From Armillaria gallica (lineage: Eukaryota > Basidiomycota > Agaricomycetes > Agaricales > Physalacriaceae): 64,000 nucleotides of DNA. The position numbers and the translations under genes were made by a program. Position 1 is the first letter of the stretch; the number at the start of each line of letters is the position of its first letter. The stretch spans positions 1,922,001 through 1,986,000 of the forward strand of contig JBANDB010000008.1 of the NCBI GenBank assembly GCA_037576215.1, given 5' to 3'. Below the pieces are notes generated by a model. The model was not told the origin of the DNA and made no database searches. It worked only from the letters and a program-made list of their open reading frames with translations. Of the stretch, positions 46,683 to 60,135 are shown one piece after another.

Positions 46683-49600
46683 ATGGTCGCCGCAGGCTCC
46701 ATTACTGTTGCAGGTCGGTATCCGTCACCTCTCTCGAGCCTTGGGTGCTAAGAAACTTGCAGTGCGCGTACGACCACCAACCTCAGTGGAGGCTGCGCGT
46801 CTTCCAGAGCCTTGCTACGACACTACCATTCGAGGTGACGGCACTCTCTCTGCACCCAAATCCGCCGCAAATACTTCAACTCTACGCGAGGTCGTTCAAA
46901 TTGTCGACGACCGCATACTTACTTTCGATCCCGACGAGAAGGATGGGGCAAAAGCATTTGTTGAAAGGGGATTCACGCCGCCCGGCACTAAACGATACAA
47001 GGACAGGCGATTCATGTTTGACAAAGTGTTTGACCATGAGGCGCGTCAACAGCACGTCTATGAAGCAACTGCCCAGCCGTTGTTGAAAGGCTTGCTTGAT
47101 GGATACAATGCTACGGTGTTTGCGTACGGGGTGAGCACCCTACTTTTCTTGAAATATGCCCAACTAATCACCATGGGTACAAAGGCTACTGGCTGTGGCA
47201 AGACGCACACCATAAGCGGCACTGAATCAGATCCCGGCATCATCTACCTCACCATGGCAGACCTCTTCCAACGCATTGAAGACCGACGAGAAGACTCGAT
47301 AATTGATGTCTCAGTCACCTTCCTCGAAATCTACAACGAGGAGATCCGCGACTTGCTTTCGGAAGCGGGTGCAAATATGCCACGAGGCGGACTCTCTATT
47401 AGGGAGGACAAAACTGTCAAGGTTGTCGGCTTGACGGAGCTGAAACCGGGCTCAGCGGAGGAAGTGAAGGAGATTGTGCTTTTGGGAAATTCGCGTCGAA
47501 CGCAGAGTCCTACACACGCTAACGAGACGTCCTCACGGTCCCATGCTGTTCTTCAGGTCCATATCACCCAGGCCCCACGCACTGCTTCATTGTCAGAGCA
47601 GCGGACAGTTGCTACTCTCTCCATCATCGATCTCGCCGGGAGTGAGCGCGCAGCAGCCACGACCAACATGGGTCAGCGTATGGTGGAGGGAGCGAATATC
47701 AATAAATCCCTACTGGCGCTTGGCAACTGCATCAACGCGCTTTGCGAGAGCGGTGGTGGCGTGCGCCATGTACCCTACCGCAACAGCAAACTCACGCGTC
47801 TTCTCAAGTTCTCTCTTGGCGGCAACTGCAAAACAGTCATGATCGTCTGTGTCGCCCCCACATCTAATCATTTTGATGACACGCACAACACCCTTGTCTA
47901 CGCTGAGCGGGCCACCAAGATCAAAACCAAAGTTGTCACTCGAAATGTTGTCAATGTCGATAGGCATGTTGGCCGATATGTTGAAGCTATCACTCGGCTT
48001 AATATCGAAATCGCGGAGCTCAAAGCCAAACTCGCTGGCAAGAATAATTCCGAAACCGATATCGTTCGTCGGAAAAAAGCAGAGGCAGCGGCTGAAGTGG
48101 AGAGAGCGAAAGAGGATATGAGAGTCAAATCCGAGCGAACGAAGGATTCAATTATCGAAGGAGCTGCCTGCGCTGGGAAGATATCTGTCGCTAACATCAA
48201 GCTCAACGCAATTCGCGCACGGTTGTCGGAAATCGACACCAGTGACTCTCAATCAGCCGATCTACAAGCCGAACGCGCGCTTTTGCAAACTCTGGCTAGT
48301 CCAGAGGAGCAAGCTATCAAACCCGGCTCGGCGCTATCCATCATGGTGCAACGGTCATCGAACTCCAGGGCCATGTTCGATGCTACCATGCGTGCCGTGT
48401 CCGAGAGAAAGTCGGATAAGTTTGACGAAGTCAGCATCGAGAACGTCAAGCTTGACGCTATCCGGAGGAAGGCAGAGATAGAAGCGATGAAAGCCCAAGA
48501 AGAAAAAAGTACGATGCAGAATGCGGTTGAGGATATGGCAAGAATGATGGTCGCACTTATTGGAATGCTCAGCCGTTGCACGGTCGCCATCGGTGACGCT
48601 GCCAAGGTTTTGGGTGATGCCTCTCAGGATGACTTGCCTGGCACTTCTTCCCAGATCGCTGCTTTGCTTGCCGGCGTCAGGGAGAAAAACGATGATAACT
48701 TTACAAAGCTTATCGGTCACTCGACTCATGGCTATGGCATAGATTCGCGAAGCAACAGCACATTGGACAGCTATAAATCGTACGACGTGTCTTTCACGCA
48801 CAGAGTCAGCTCGGGTCTCGGGAAACAAAGCCATAGCCGCTCCTCTTACGGCGCAAATACTTCCATGTCTTCATACAGTTCCCTTTCTGCGTCCCCTCGG
48901 CGAAGCCATAGGTCACCGAGAAAGTCTTTGCGATCAAGCTTGGCATCTCAACCGTATAGGCGCGTCTCGGACAAAGAAAAGAAGATCGTCAAAGCAGGAA
49001 AGAGCGTACAATGGCGAGATGAAGCTGGTCGTGGAGACTTGGATGACGGTGGCGCTCGCCTGAACCCAGTCTCGGTCACCGTCATCCCCCCGAGCCCCAA
49101 TCCTATTGTGGACGTCAGCGTTGCTTCCAGTTCCGTTGTAACAGTAGAAGAAGCATCTCCTTCAGTCAGACCCGGGTCACGTTGCGGATCGGAAAGCGAA
49201 TGGGAAGATGACGAGAAAACGGATGATAGCGTCCATCTCTCCATGTCACTTCCTCTTTCAACTCGTGATATCGCACCATCGAAACACTCGTACGGTTCTG
49301 TTATCGGCAAGCGACCCCGCGCGAGTCGACTGGATCCCAGCTTCCTGAAATCAAAATCAAGAGGCCCGACACTGGGAAGTCTAGCTGAAGGCGACGAGAG
49401 CGATGCTGAACCCGAACGCCGAATCTCGCAACCTCTCGCTCCCAGGAGTTTGAATTCGGAGGAAGATTTCATGACCGAGGGTAGGAGCCGGTCGGCCTCA
49501 AGCGGGAGTCAGAAAGGGAGGGCAGCGTCTGGACGGCGTATATCGTCAGCTTCCCGGTCAGTGATGTCTACACCAGGAAAGAGTCGACGACGTTCAAACA

Positions 49601-49893
49601 TCGGTCCGCTACGTGTCGAGAAGGCACGAAGGCGATCGAGTATGATCCCTCAACTTTCGCCACCGAACGGCCAGGGGACAAGTCATGGGGAGTCAAGCAA
49701 GCCGAGAAGGATCCTGCTGGGCAGTCCTTCGAAGCGAGCAAAGAGACTTTCTCTGACCTCCCGAGGCATGCCGGCGCTCAAATTGAGGTCAGCAACCAGC
49801 TCTCGATCCTCATCGGTGAATTTGTCAGTCATGGATGGCAACACGAGTGCAGACATCAGTATGAATAGATCTTTCCGACCTACATGGCGATGA
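46683..49893 (+). CDS. Kinesin-8 motor (Kip3-like)
   Basis: Plus-end-directed motor that also depolymerises microtubules, acting in spindle and nuclear positioning. About 1035 residues. The start is MVAAGSITVA (46683); a 49-nt intron then joins to VRVRPPTS, so the frame open from 46669 is partly intron. A second intron (54 nt) falls in the P-loop: FAYG-ATGCGKTHTISGT. Further motor motifs are YKDRRFMFDKVFD, TFLEIYNEEIRDLL, NETSSRSHAVLQVH (switch I), SIIDLAGSERA (switch II), NINKSLLALGNCINAL and PYRNSKLTRLLKFSLGG. Coiled-coil-like helices follow (IEIAELKAKL onward), then a long Ser/Arg-rich, basic tail likely to bind microtubules. The family was chosen from the motor sequence and the large N-terminal motor plus basic tail. 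Confidence 0.9.
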
Positions 49894-52800
49894 TGGCTTT
49901 ACCCAACTTCGTTCATGACCTTGTACGTTTAACGTTATCTTATAGCTTCTCTATCTTCCCAAGTTCCACTGTAATCCCACCATGTTTTGTCAGTGATCTC
50001 TTTCTGTATAGCCATCCATTTTGTTCTTTGTCATGCCTTCCACACAGATCCCATTTTCATATGTGATACTATCTATTATACCTGGCACTTACTAGTGCTG
50101 TTTATGATGATGATGACATTGGCTGGACGTTATGCATTACGTTTGGCCCTCTTTACTTCCAGGATTCGGAATTCAACTTGAACTGTTACCAAACCCCGAC
50201 CGCCACTTCTACCTTTCCATGATTGAACTCACGAGACGTCTTTGTTACTGTTTTACCGCTGAAGCAGCCGAGCTCTAACGCTGGGCCTGCGGTCCTCACT
50301 TGCTCTCTTTATCATGTACCCCATATCTGCTATGCGTATGGTCTACGTTGTCTATATTTCTATGGACTACTATAAGTCGAGGCCCAAAGTCCTTCAACTA
50401 GGTCGTCTTGCGTCATGATTATCCATATTCTCGACGCCAATGACTGTTTACGGTGACCGACCTGGGTGAACTAACTCAGTTGACATCCCTTCTCGGACCC
50501 CAGATGTATTGTTTATGTGCAACGATATAATGGCGCCCCTCGCACTGTACAGACACCGGCGTTCATGATAAACCATCTAGGCTTTGACTACTTCTTGGTG
50601 CCAATCTCTGAGATAAAGTCCAGGGGACATACACGCAGCGACCGAAGTGAGGCACCTACACAACAGTGACCTTTTCATTCAACCTACCTTTTGTCCAGAT
50701 TCTACTGCAGCATTTCCTAGGACGCAATTGTTACTAGGGCTGTCTACCGAATGCCGGGCAAACAGTATCGTTCCAATCTCGAAATATGTGGTATTCAGGT
50801 AAGGTCTAGGTAAAACAGGTCATGGACGCACCAATACGTGAACTATGTCATGGATGACCTGCAGAATCCAGATGATGCGTTGATCATCGTGTTAACCGAG
50901 AGATGATGAATGCAGTCGATGCATCCTCATGTGTCGACAGATCAGGAGGGACTTGTACAAGAAATTCTTGGTAAAGCGTCTTCCCATTGAGAGTCGCCTC
51001 CCATTCACTTGCCGCACGACTATTTACAGGGAGAAATTGTGGCCAGAAGTGTTGAGAACAAGTAAGATGCTGTAGTGGGATGCTATACCTCTCGCGATAC
51101 TGGGCCGACTCTTCTCCCCAAGACTTGTCACATTACTCACTACTTTTTTTCGCTTTTCTTGGTGTCTTGATTAAATATAATTTTCAACGAATATATACAT
51201 TTAACACTGGTACCTCCTGGAGCTCGTTTTTTTTTTTGTTTTGCAATCGACCGGCTTTACACCCCACAGCGTTCCTCGTAAAAGTAGTGACCTTCACCAC
51301 CCTCTAATATTGCATGATAGCACAGAATGTGTACCCACTCAAACAAGAATATCTCGACATCTTTTAGTAGTATGCAGATCTATACTTTCTTCACCATCGG
51401 GAATATCGAGCACCGGCACTTTCGTAAACCTTTTTCCTGGCAGTCTTTGCCCAATGGCCCAATGGCGCATCCCCAAATCTGCAGGAAGGGATGCATACAT
51501 GTCTTCAGGTATTGGGTAACTGTGTCAGATGGCCGTGATCTTGAACCCATAAGGCAGTACCCCGCAAAGCGATTGGTATAAGAGCTTGGACCCTCTAATG
51601 TCGTCCCAATGAGTACTGAAAACGAGAGTGGTTAATAATACGTACTATTTGTCATTTTATATGCTCAGAAGCGCACGCAGGTCGAGAGAGTGCTAAAACA
51701 AAAGGTGTTTGCTACAAGGTAGGCAGATGTCGCAAGGTCACAGTTCGAAATTTCCAGGCTGCTGGATGCAAACAATGTTGAAAAGTCTTCCTTCTCTCGG
51801 TTTCCTAAGTGCTGCACCAACGGGACGCTTGTTTCGGTGGCATTCAAGTTGGCTTGGACACTAAATAAGTTGTAAACAAGTTCATTGTGGAAGGCCGCGA
51901 TCCCAGCAGGAAGGTCGGGTCCCAGGTGTGTGCGCCCCTACGTCATCTCAGCTAGATATTTGACTGGTAAATACGTGACACCCTAGGCACGTCTAACCAG
52001 AATGAGGGTGGGCGATGGGGAAACAAGGAGGAAACGTTGGACGCGTCTGGATCACGTGATATTTAGGCCTTAAGTTCCTGTTCGTCGCTTTACACCATTT
52101 GCCTAGCGAACCACGGTTCCATTGTATGGTACGCCGATATATTCTCCCCAATCACACTCACGAAGTACCGCTGACTTCCTCAACAGTCCTACCAATCATT
52201 TCTTGTGCGGAATTTATGGGAAGGTCTTCTAGCAAGTCGCAACTATCAGTGCCGGCAGTGGTACGGTATTCAGAGAACTACCCATACATTGCCCGCGGAC
52301 AAAATTTCTTTGATGCTCCACTGGCATGGCCGTCGATGTCGGACCATTAGAGAAGATGTAACTGTCGATGTTGGGTCCGGTTCCATTGTACACGAATAGG
52401 GGCATTTCATGAAAAGCTTTGGATCAACCTTTCGCACCCACGCTCTCGGTCGGCATTCTTACACCGTTGCCGTTGCCACTATGTTTTCTGTCGGCCCTTA
52501 CGTGGAGATAGCAAGCACTTGTAATGAGGTGTACCGTGGTCCATATTCTTGTTGACGAAGACATGAAAGTCACGGCGATTCGGACTTTCGGAACGCGAGG
52601 TCTTCATTTCGGCGGTTTTCTTCGCTCGGTTAACGGATAACTCAAACAGTGAAATGAGGGCAGCAAAGAGGTTAGCGCTTCAGAAGCTTCGTTTCGATGT
52701 AGCGCTTTGAGTGAAAGGTGTCATGGAGCGAGTATACTTTTAACCACCACTTAGGTCTACTGTCTTTTACCTCGACAGTCTAGATTTCAGACTGAAACCT

Positions 52801-55800
52801 TGTTCTAGTAGCCCTTCAGCGACCTGCGGAACACGTTGACTTCGCTTCTTGTGCCTTGCTACTTGTGCAGACACTGTAGATTCCTTTTCTGACTATCGTA
52901 AGAACCACAGAAGACGCTATTAATGTATACTCCGACACTGAAAATCATATCAATATCTCTACGGAAATGAACTTCTCAACAGAACGTAGAAGACGGACAT
53001 CTCTTCTACCTGGCAATATGCTGCTGCAAACATGCGGATATCTTCATTCGTTGTGTTGCGGTCTCCGTGCTTTTCTTTTACAAACATCCAATCGCGAAAG
53101 GGCCGCATTCAACCACCTGCGAGAGCATTCGAAGCGCCATATACACTGTACACTAACTTTAATTCCGTCTAGAACATGCCATCTACATTGCCCAGAGTAT
53201 TAGGAGATTTGCTCAGCTGACGCTCAAAGAGAATCCATTTTGATTCCTTGGACTTAGGCTTTCATACAACTTTCATACGAAGATGTATCATTTCAGAGCC
53301 CGACAGTCAACGAGATTAATGAACAGTTAACGAGGTAGACCGACATGGACACATGATAACTGATTTGTCGTCTTGGGAAGTCTACTTTCTGCGGACTCGG
53401 ACTGATCATGAAATTCGACGAAAGGCGACTGGATTCCGGGATTTGGTACTTATTGATAAAGAAACGGAGAATTCTTGCACGCCATGCGGATATTTATTTG
53501 ACGAAAATGTATGCACGGTACGCCCGCCGCTGTTCGGAGCTCTTGGGCACGAGCCGCACGGGATGGCCGTTCGATTTTGGCTGGTTTCTTCGTTGTTCCC
53601 GAACGTTTAACCCTAACTGCGCCCTAAGTGGAAATATAAGTCATACACTGTACCTCGATTCTTTGTTTTTGAGGTCTGTCTGCTGAAATTGTTTACAAGT
53701 ACGCAGGATGGTTGTCATCAAAAGTTGAAGTACACAGCGGCGTCCTCGTATCTGTCTTCGTTGCGTTTACGTCTTCCGTACATTGAAAGTTTGAAAGCAC
53801 TGATACCCTTGCAATCGATGATCAAAGGATGGCGACTTTTTGATCAACGGGAAGGATGATTCGTATCTCGTTCGGCACCTGTGCTTTTATTTAGTAACAC
53901 AACGGGCACATGGCAAAAGTGAAACCTGAAGGTCGTCGCTTGCCCGAGACAGATAGAAGACTAACCAACAGACCGGAACAGGCGAACTTAAGCTGTGGCT
54001 AACGGTCGGGGAACATCAACCGGGTCCCGTGATCAGGCAATTCGTCGAGGGCGACAAGCATTCACCGAAGTCCTATCTTAAAAGCCCTCTCTACTGTTGC
54101 AGCTGAGTGTCGCACCTGACAATCGTATCTTACAGCAGATATCACGGAAGCCAATCGCTACCTTCGCCACCTTAATCCGGTCTGGGTGGCGTTGGGGGCT
54201 CTTCACTTGGAGAAACCTACATCTTGTCGAGATCTGCCTGACCGCAACCGAGAAGGCAGGATTGCAACCTTCTATTGAAGACTATGAGCCGAAAGGCTTG
54301 ACCCTGAGGCAGTTCAACGGCTGTGATCAAATGATAAGCAGCCCATACGAATTAGCCCGGTTTGGGTTTCCGGAGGACGCTTATTTGTGCCTTGGAACTC
54401 ATGGAAGCACTTCGTACGTTGCGATCATTGTGGACCATTATTCCGCTATCAAATGCCAAGATCTACTGGTCCTGCGCGATAAGAGTTTTGTCGATGGTAG
54501 TATTAGAAGACTCACTGACTGACATTCACACCAGAGCGCAAGTATCCTAGACTCGTGCCGTAACTGGCGGGCCAGCCCGATAACGGTCCGTCACACCTGT
54601 TGCGGCATACATGTTTAGTCCAGGCCGCAAACTGGGATGTGATGGAAAGAACAGAAGTGTGGCGTTTGTTGCTTGCAGTCAGATGACGGATCCTCCTCCT
54701 GTTCCTACGCCTTGGAGGGTTCCGGGGTACATGCTTGGACGAATTCGTGCAATCGCACTCTTTTCGTTCGGCTAAAAATTCCGAAAGATTCGTTGGACCA
54801 AGCAATCTGTCATGACTGGTAGATGCTGATCAAGACCGTGCTTCAAGAAAAGGCGTCAACAAGCCTACAGGTCAGCTGAAAATACTGAAGAATATTGGTA
54901 CCTTGACGAATTTAATGCTGATTTCATGGAAGTCACATGAAAGCAGGGGAAGGTCCGGAACCGGGAATGTACCATATTCCTGGATGATCTGCTAACAGAT
55001 AACAGCCTGAGGCATACTTACTATATTTAATAGAAATGGGAATATATCACCTTACGCCTTGAAACATTAGGTTCGGAGACCTCTATTATGCCCGAAACCG
55101 ACATCGGCCAACCTGCGGGCTTCCATAAATCGCATCAACAAATCAGTGAACAATGGTCGATGGGAGGTAGGACGGCGTCGGCGGAGAGGTGTACAGACAC
55201 ATCCACGTACACTCCAGTCGCCTTTGTCAAACAATAGAATCTGCATAGGTCCGCGGAGGAGTTAGAACATCAAAAAATCACCACAGCTCTTACGTTCAAG
55301 TTGAGATACCGTGCTCCTGATGTCCTTCAAGCGGTTATTTGTCACTTGCGATAAGCCGTTAAACGATCAAGAAGGCGACTATAATGAGGGATAGAACCAT
55401 TGGTCAGGTCAGAGCGTTATGATATATTGTCCAAGACAACATTGGGTAGGTTCGCGAAGTAAGGTTCAATTGAATGACGACAATGACCATGAGCCATATA
55501 AATGCCTGTAGGCAATGTTTCTTCTACGAGGCGCTGGGCCACTTATTGTCCGATTCCAGTCCGACGAAGTGTATGGCTGAGCCCGTAAGTTCGGGGATCA
55601 GAATTCCGCGGTCAGACAAAAAGAACATATGAGAACAACACTTGCCTCCTGACGTATTAAAACAGCCAGATCAAGTTCTTCTGCACCTTGGGTTGAAATC
55701 GGTGAGAGCAAAGAACTGAAATAGATTAGCGCCGGTGTAACTGAATAAAACGACGAAATCTGGTTGGAAAACTGAAAGGCTTCTCAGAAGTGGAATAGAC

Positions 55801-57961
55801 CACGAAGACGGCGTAGTTCTTGTTCGCGAATACACCTCGTACATCGTCAATACGATGATAGCTCTTTATTTGATGTAAACATGGCCAATGACAGCCGAGA
55901 CAGCGCGGTCAATACCTAAAAGACGGTCGCTCCTTGAAAAGGCCGTCATGATATAATACGACAGTGGGGAGAACCTCGAGGGAAGTCATATAAATCTGCC
56001 GTGACGTCCCTCAATGTTTCCTACGTCTTTGAAGTCAGCCGGAGTTTCCTAAAAAAAGAAAAAAGGGCAGTGAGTCACAGACAAAAACTGCTGAGCCAGG
56101 ACGGGTAAGGGAGATTTTTTTACCCTACGTGAGAGTTCCGAGACACAGTCGATGTCAAATTGTATCGCACGACTCGGAGATTGAGTAGAAGCGCTCGAAC
56201 GTCTGTATAACTTTGATTCGGAGCTCTCGAAGTGTATGAGCACTGAGGCCTACAACGACATCAAGAAACCAAGTTTTAAAGAGCACCACCTGTACATCCA
56301 CCGTCAACGATATATGGTGGGCCAGGGTGGGAGTCAGGCACATTCGGTAACTTCCGCCGGAGCCGCCGGCTTTGCGCACAGCTTCACAATATATTTCGTC
56401 CTGTTACAGCTCCACTACATTCCAGTGGAAGAATATGTTGTTCGCAGCGCCTACGAATTTTAGTTCTCTCAGGTACTATCAGATTTATTTCTGCACGGAG
56501 CATACCCGGGAAAGATTTTGCAAATGCAAGTTATTATCTCTTGCGCTTGAGGCAGAGGGAAGGCCGATCTTCAAATAATAATAAGGCTAACAAGAAATTG
56601 ACCGTTGTCCTCCGTTGTCGCTGGGGCAGGTTGAAACGTAACCTTGCAATGTGGTTCGATTTCAATTAGGCGTTCGCATCCTATACCTTTCACATTACCG
56701 TTTATCGATATCCTGAGGTCGGAGTAAAGCGAGTCATGCTTCGTCCTTCCAAAAACATATTAAGCATGTTCCACATAAAGATTACCGACTGTCCTTAAAG
56801 CGGTAAGAACGAGACAGAGAGAAGACTTCGATTACTTACGATCGTTTGTTGAATCTCATCTCAGAACGATGAGACACGCAGATTCGGCATACGTGATGAT
56901 TTGCGACACTCTGGCGACGACACAGTTGAGGGCGGAAGACCCGTAAGCTGACGCGGGAAAAGAATAAGAAACCGGAGGATCTGATAGCAAAACTGCGACG
57001 GGAGAGGAGAAAATGGCAAGGGAGGTGGCGATGGACCCGCGGCTGTCCGAATGGATAGAAATGATTCTGCTAGGACCCCTGTCCAATCTAAGCTCTTGAC
57101 AGAAACATGGAGCTCGATATGAACAACCTTAAAATTGTCCCCGGAGAGAATGGCGGAAATGTTCGACAGCGGATCTATTGGCAGCTCATGTGCACTGTCT
57201 AGCGTGATTCTTGCACGGGGAAAGTGAAGCGAAAGTAACGGACAAGGAATGCATATTTTTCATTTGCTGGAATTGAATTTGTGACCAGACAAAGAATCCG
57301 GAAGACCGACCATGCTGTCTGATATGAGAATTTGGTGCCTTGTAGCAATAGACTGAGCGATCCAGAGCAAGAGAAACAATAAATTTGACGTTTTGGGTCC
57401 ATAATCCGTCAGCCATTGGATGAGAATTCGTGATTATTGTCAACACTCCTGAAACTTCAGGAAACCGTTCATTGAAAATGGATAATTGGGAATCGGTGGC
57501 ATTCAGGACTCGGGAATATGCGACACTTAGCTCGATTGGTCGTGGAGGAGTGAAAATGCAGGAAAAATGATTTGCCAGGAGAGCTGGTGAGACACCGATA
57601 CTTAGAATGCTTCAGCATTACTATTCGCGACTAACTAAGTTGGGCGTACAATTGATGGGATTGACAGAATAGTCTCTACCCTGCGGGTACTTTGTGAAGG
57701 AGCAAGGAGCGTCCTGTCAATGATGCATATATCTCCGTATAGTAAGCTAGTTTCTCTGTCGTCTTCCGTGACCGAGGCCGAGTAGTCCTAGGGCGCATTA
57801 CCGACGGTCTAGACAGTGAAGAATTATTAGAAATCGCACGAACTACGGTACAATGCCATGTACCCACACATATGCTGGACATCAAGGGGATAAGTGCCTT
57901 TTGAGGGATGCCAGGTCGAGTTAAATAAGTGTTACTTCCGCCGAAAGAGAAATGCTGGCTT
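49894..57961. other. Long stretch without recognisable genes
   Basis: About 8 kb in which frames are short and none matches a family I know. The longest plausible one is + 54097-54522 (141 codons, SIEDYEPKGLTLRQFNGCDQ), which may be chance or a relic. The block 51655-51930 repeats DNA from about 10745-11020. No tRNA, rRNA, LTR pair or transposase motif could be supported. It looks like old decayed DNA next to a conserved block. Confidence 0.5.
51655..51930. repeat. Degenerate repeat, partner of about 10745-11020
   Basis: Similar blocks in the same order include the ggccgcgatcccagcagg string near 51895 and ccaggctgctggatg near 51760. Stops and indels break every frame in one copy or the other. 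Confidence 0.55.
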
Positions 57962-58867
57962 CTATGAAATGCGATCCTCATGAAGCCGAACACGCTTCCT
58001 TTGGGGCTGTGGTATTGTCTCATGGATATCGACTTCCATGAGGTCGTCGTCAGAATCCTGGTCTGAATTCCCTGCTTGGCCATTCATTTTATAAATCTGA
58101 GTGGGTCGGTCAGACGAGTATTTTCGTAACACCGAAGACATACGTGGGATAGGAAGTGCGCAGCGATGACATTGTCCGAATCAAGTGCTTTTGCACCCTG
58201 GAAATGTACCTGTGCACTACGCAGTAGGCTGTGATTTAATACATCTGGGAACGACATTAGGTTATGCTTGGAAGACATCGAAAGCTAGCATGCCATCGTT
58301 AACACCGTTTATAGATGACCGGGACAAGTATAGAGATAAGAGTCCAGCATAGTTGTGCAGCACAGGATCATCTTGGTAGGGGAATGATGGAAGGTACCTA
58401 AACGTAAATGAGTGGGAGTCGTACAAGGTTCTCGGGGGAAGTTTGACATACAACTCTAACTCGTCCAGAGCTTTCCTAAATTGCCCTGCCATGATATTTC
58501 GAAGAATAATTTCTTTGAGAATGGTTTCTCTCTGACAATGTAAGTAAGCCAGGATCGGTATACGGCCATGGTCTTGGCTCACCTTGTCCGGTGACTGGAG
58601 CATCATCTCGTGAAGGAAAACGATCTTTTTGCTGGAATCATGCTCATCGAAGGTTTCATCTCCCAAAACGCGCACCGCAGTCATCCACATCGTCGTCCAG
58701 TGTATTTCCTTACATCGTGCCAGAATGGCCCAAGCTTTTCTTGCCCGTACGAGTTCGTTTCTGGACAGAGATAGCTCTAGGACGTCATAGAGCCTGCATA
58801 TATGCAACTTCCGTGCGCTTAACCGGGGTCCTACATCGAGAGAGTGGAAGAGGAAGGACGAGGACAT
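57962..58867 (-). CDS. RNA polymerase I initiation factor Rrn11/TAF1A-like
   Basis: Probable subunit of the core factor/SL1 complex that recruits RNA polymerase I to rDNA. The chosen start is MSSSFLFHSLDVGPRLSARK (58867); an earlier Met at 58897 is possible. Helical TPR-like segments follow: LYDVLELSLSRNELVRARKA, WAILARCKEIHWTTMWM, VFLHEMMLQSPDKVSQDH, ETILKEIILRNIMAGQFRKA and FPYQDDPVLHNYAGLLSLYL. After FHVFQ-type exon ends come AQVHFQGAKALDSDNVIAA and an intron (gtatgt..ctcag). The last exon encodes NGQAGNSDQDSDDDLMEVDI and KRVRLHEDRIS with the stop at 57962. Identification rests on the RARKAWAIL and YQDDPVLHNYAGL blocks. Confidence 0.72.
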
Positions 58868-58955
58868 TGAGGCCAGGGTGGTGGAAGTCGCAGACAAGCC
58901 GCACCAAACTATTCGTAACTTCGATCCACCAACAACTGCAACTTACAGCCTATCC

Positions 58956-60135
58956 ATGGACGACGACATCACCTTTGGCGTCTCCGTGTGGGGCTCCAGT
59001 GCTCCTGTTAGCATCCTACAAGACAAACCCTTCGACGACCGGACCCCTTCAACGATAGATCCCTTCCACTCACAGTCAGTAGACGACCATTTTGACGACT
59101 TTGACGACTTTGGTCCACCTGCTCAGGACCTAGCATCCTCCGCTGATGACGATGACTTTGGAGATTTTGGAGACTTTGATACCACGGAAACTATACCGTC
59201 CGGTGATAGTTTTGGCGATGAACTGGGATTTGCAGTGGATGCATCAATAGCGGGACCATCGTCTTACACCAACTGGGAACCGCTAAGACTGGATCCTGCG
59301 CCGAGCAGATCACAGCTAGTGCAGGATATCGATGACATTTTGGGACCGCTATGGCCTACGAGTATAGCCGAGGTTACCACAGATGATCCCATTCGAGAAA
59401 TGGAGGGCATAAGTCAGATTCTTGTGACATCAGAAAGGTTTGCACTTCCTGTCTGTATCGTAATCGTTCACTCATTAATCATGAACAGTCGTAATCTTTT
59501 TAATGTGCTGGTGCAGTCACCCCCACCTACGAAACCACCAAATTGGATTCGTTCACGGATACGACGTCAGCATCTAATCGCCCTTGGCATCCCCGTCAAT
59601 TTAGACGAAGTTCTTCCGCCCCATACAGGCAATAAGGCCCTTCCTGCTTTGCACGTAACCACTCGCCCAATGTCTGCACCACCCGGGCCCCGAGGCCCTC
59701 CCCGTCCCGGAAGCGTCATAGCTTCTGCGAGTAATTCGAGAGCAGGGTCTCCACGTCCTAATCACTCTTCTTTATCACACTTTGGCCCCAAACCGGAACT
59801 TGATGATTCCAAGATTCATCAGCTTCTTGCGCTTGACTCTGGTGCGTATTTCATCTTTTTAATCCCCACTAATCTTCTCCGCATTGCTGACACATGGCGT
59901 TATAGACACCCTGACACTCCAACCTCTTCCGACGCTTGAGCGGTATCTAACGGAGCTACGGCAGCAAACGGCGAATACTTCAGCTCGCTTGACCCACTTG
60001 CTGCAGAACCGAGACGCCTTACAGCAGGATGCCGAAACATACAATGGATTGATCGCCGAACTGGTAGGAGAGGCGCAGAAAATAAAGACTGGCAAGGGGC
60101 GGGCCCCGAACAGACGGGGAAGTGGGATGATCTGA
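58956..60135 (+). CDS. Laa2/aftiphilin-like AP-1 accessory protein
   Basis: The start MDDDITFGVSVWGSSAPVSI opens an acidic region with repeated DDFDDFG and DDDFGDFGDF motifs. These are the type that binds the ear domain of the clathrin adaptor AP-1. Then come SRSQLVQDIDDILGPLWP and an intron. RNLFNVLVQSPPPTKPPNWI, RSRIRRQHLIALGIPVNLDE and a Pro/Ser linker (PPGPRGPPRPGSV) follow. After a 64-nt intron the end is helical: PLPTLERYLTELRQQTANTS and LQQDAETYNGLIAELVGEAQ. I infer a trans-Golgi clathrin role from the FGDF motifs and overall layout like fungal Laa2 (DUF5102). It starts about 90 bp from the divergent RRN11-like gene. Confidence 0.65.

Noticed and set aside
46669..46760. Earlier kinesin start MHCPQWSPQAP
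   Set aside because: It reads through an intron; the ATG at 46683 in the other frame gives the family start VAVRVRPP.
54097..54522. 141-codon ORF in the gene-poor block
   Set aside because: No recognised motif, no neighbouring exons and no homologue known to me; not supported as a gene.
56236..56463. Overlapping ORFs on both strands around 56.2-56.5 kb
   Set aside because: Neither strand shows a domain or sensible splice neighbours.
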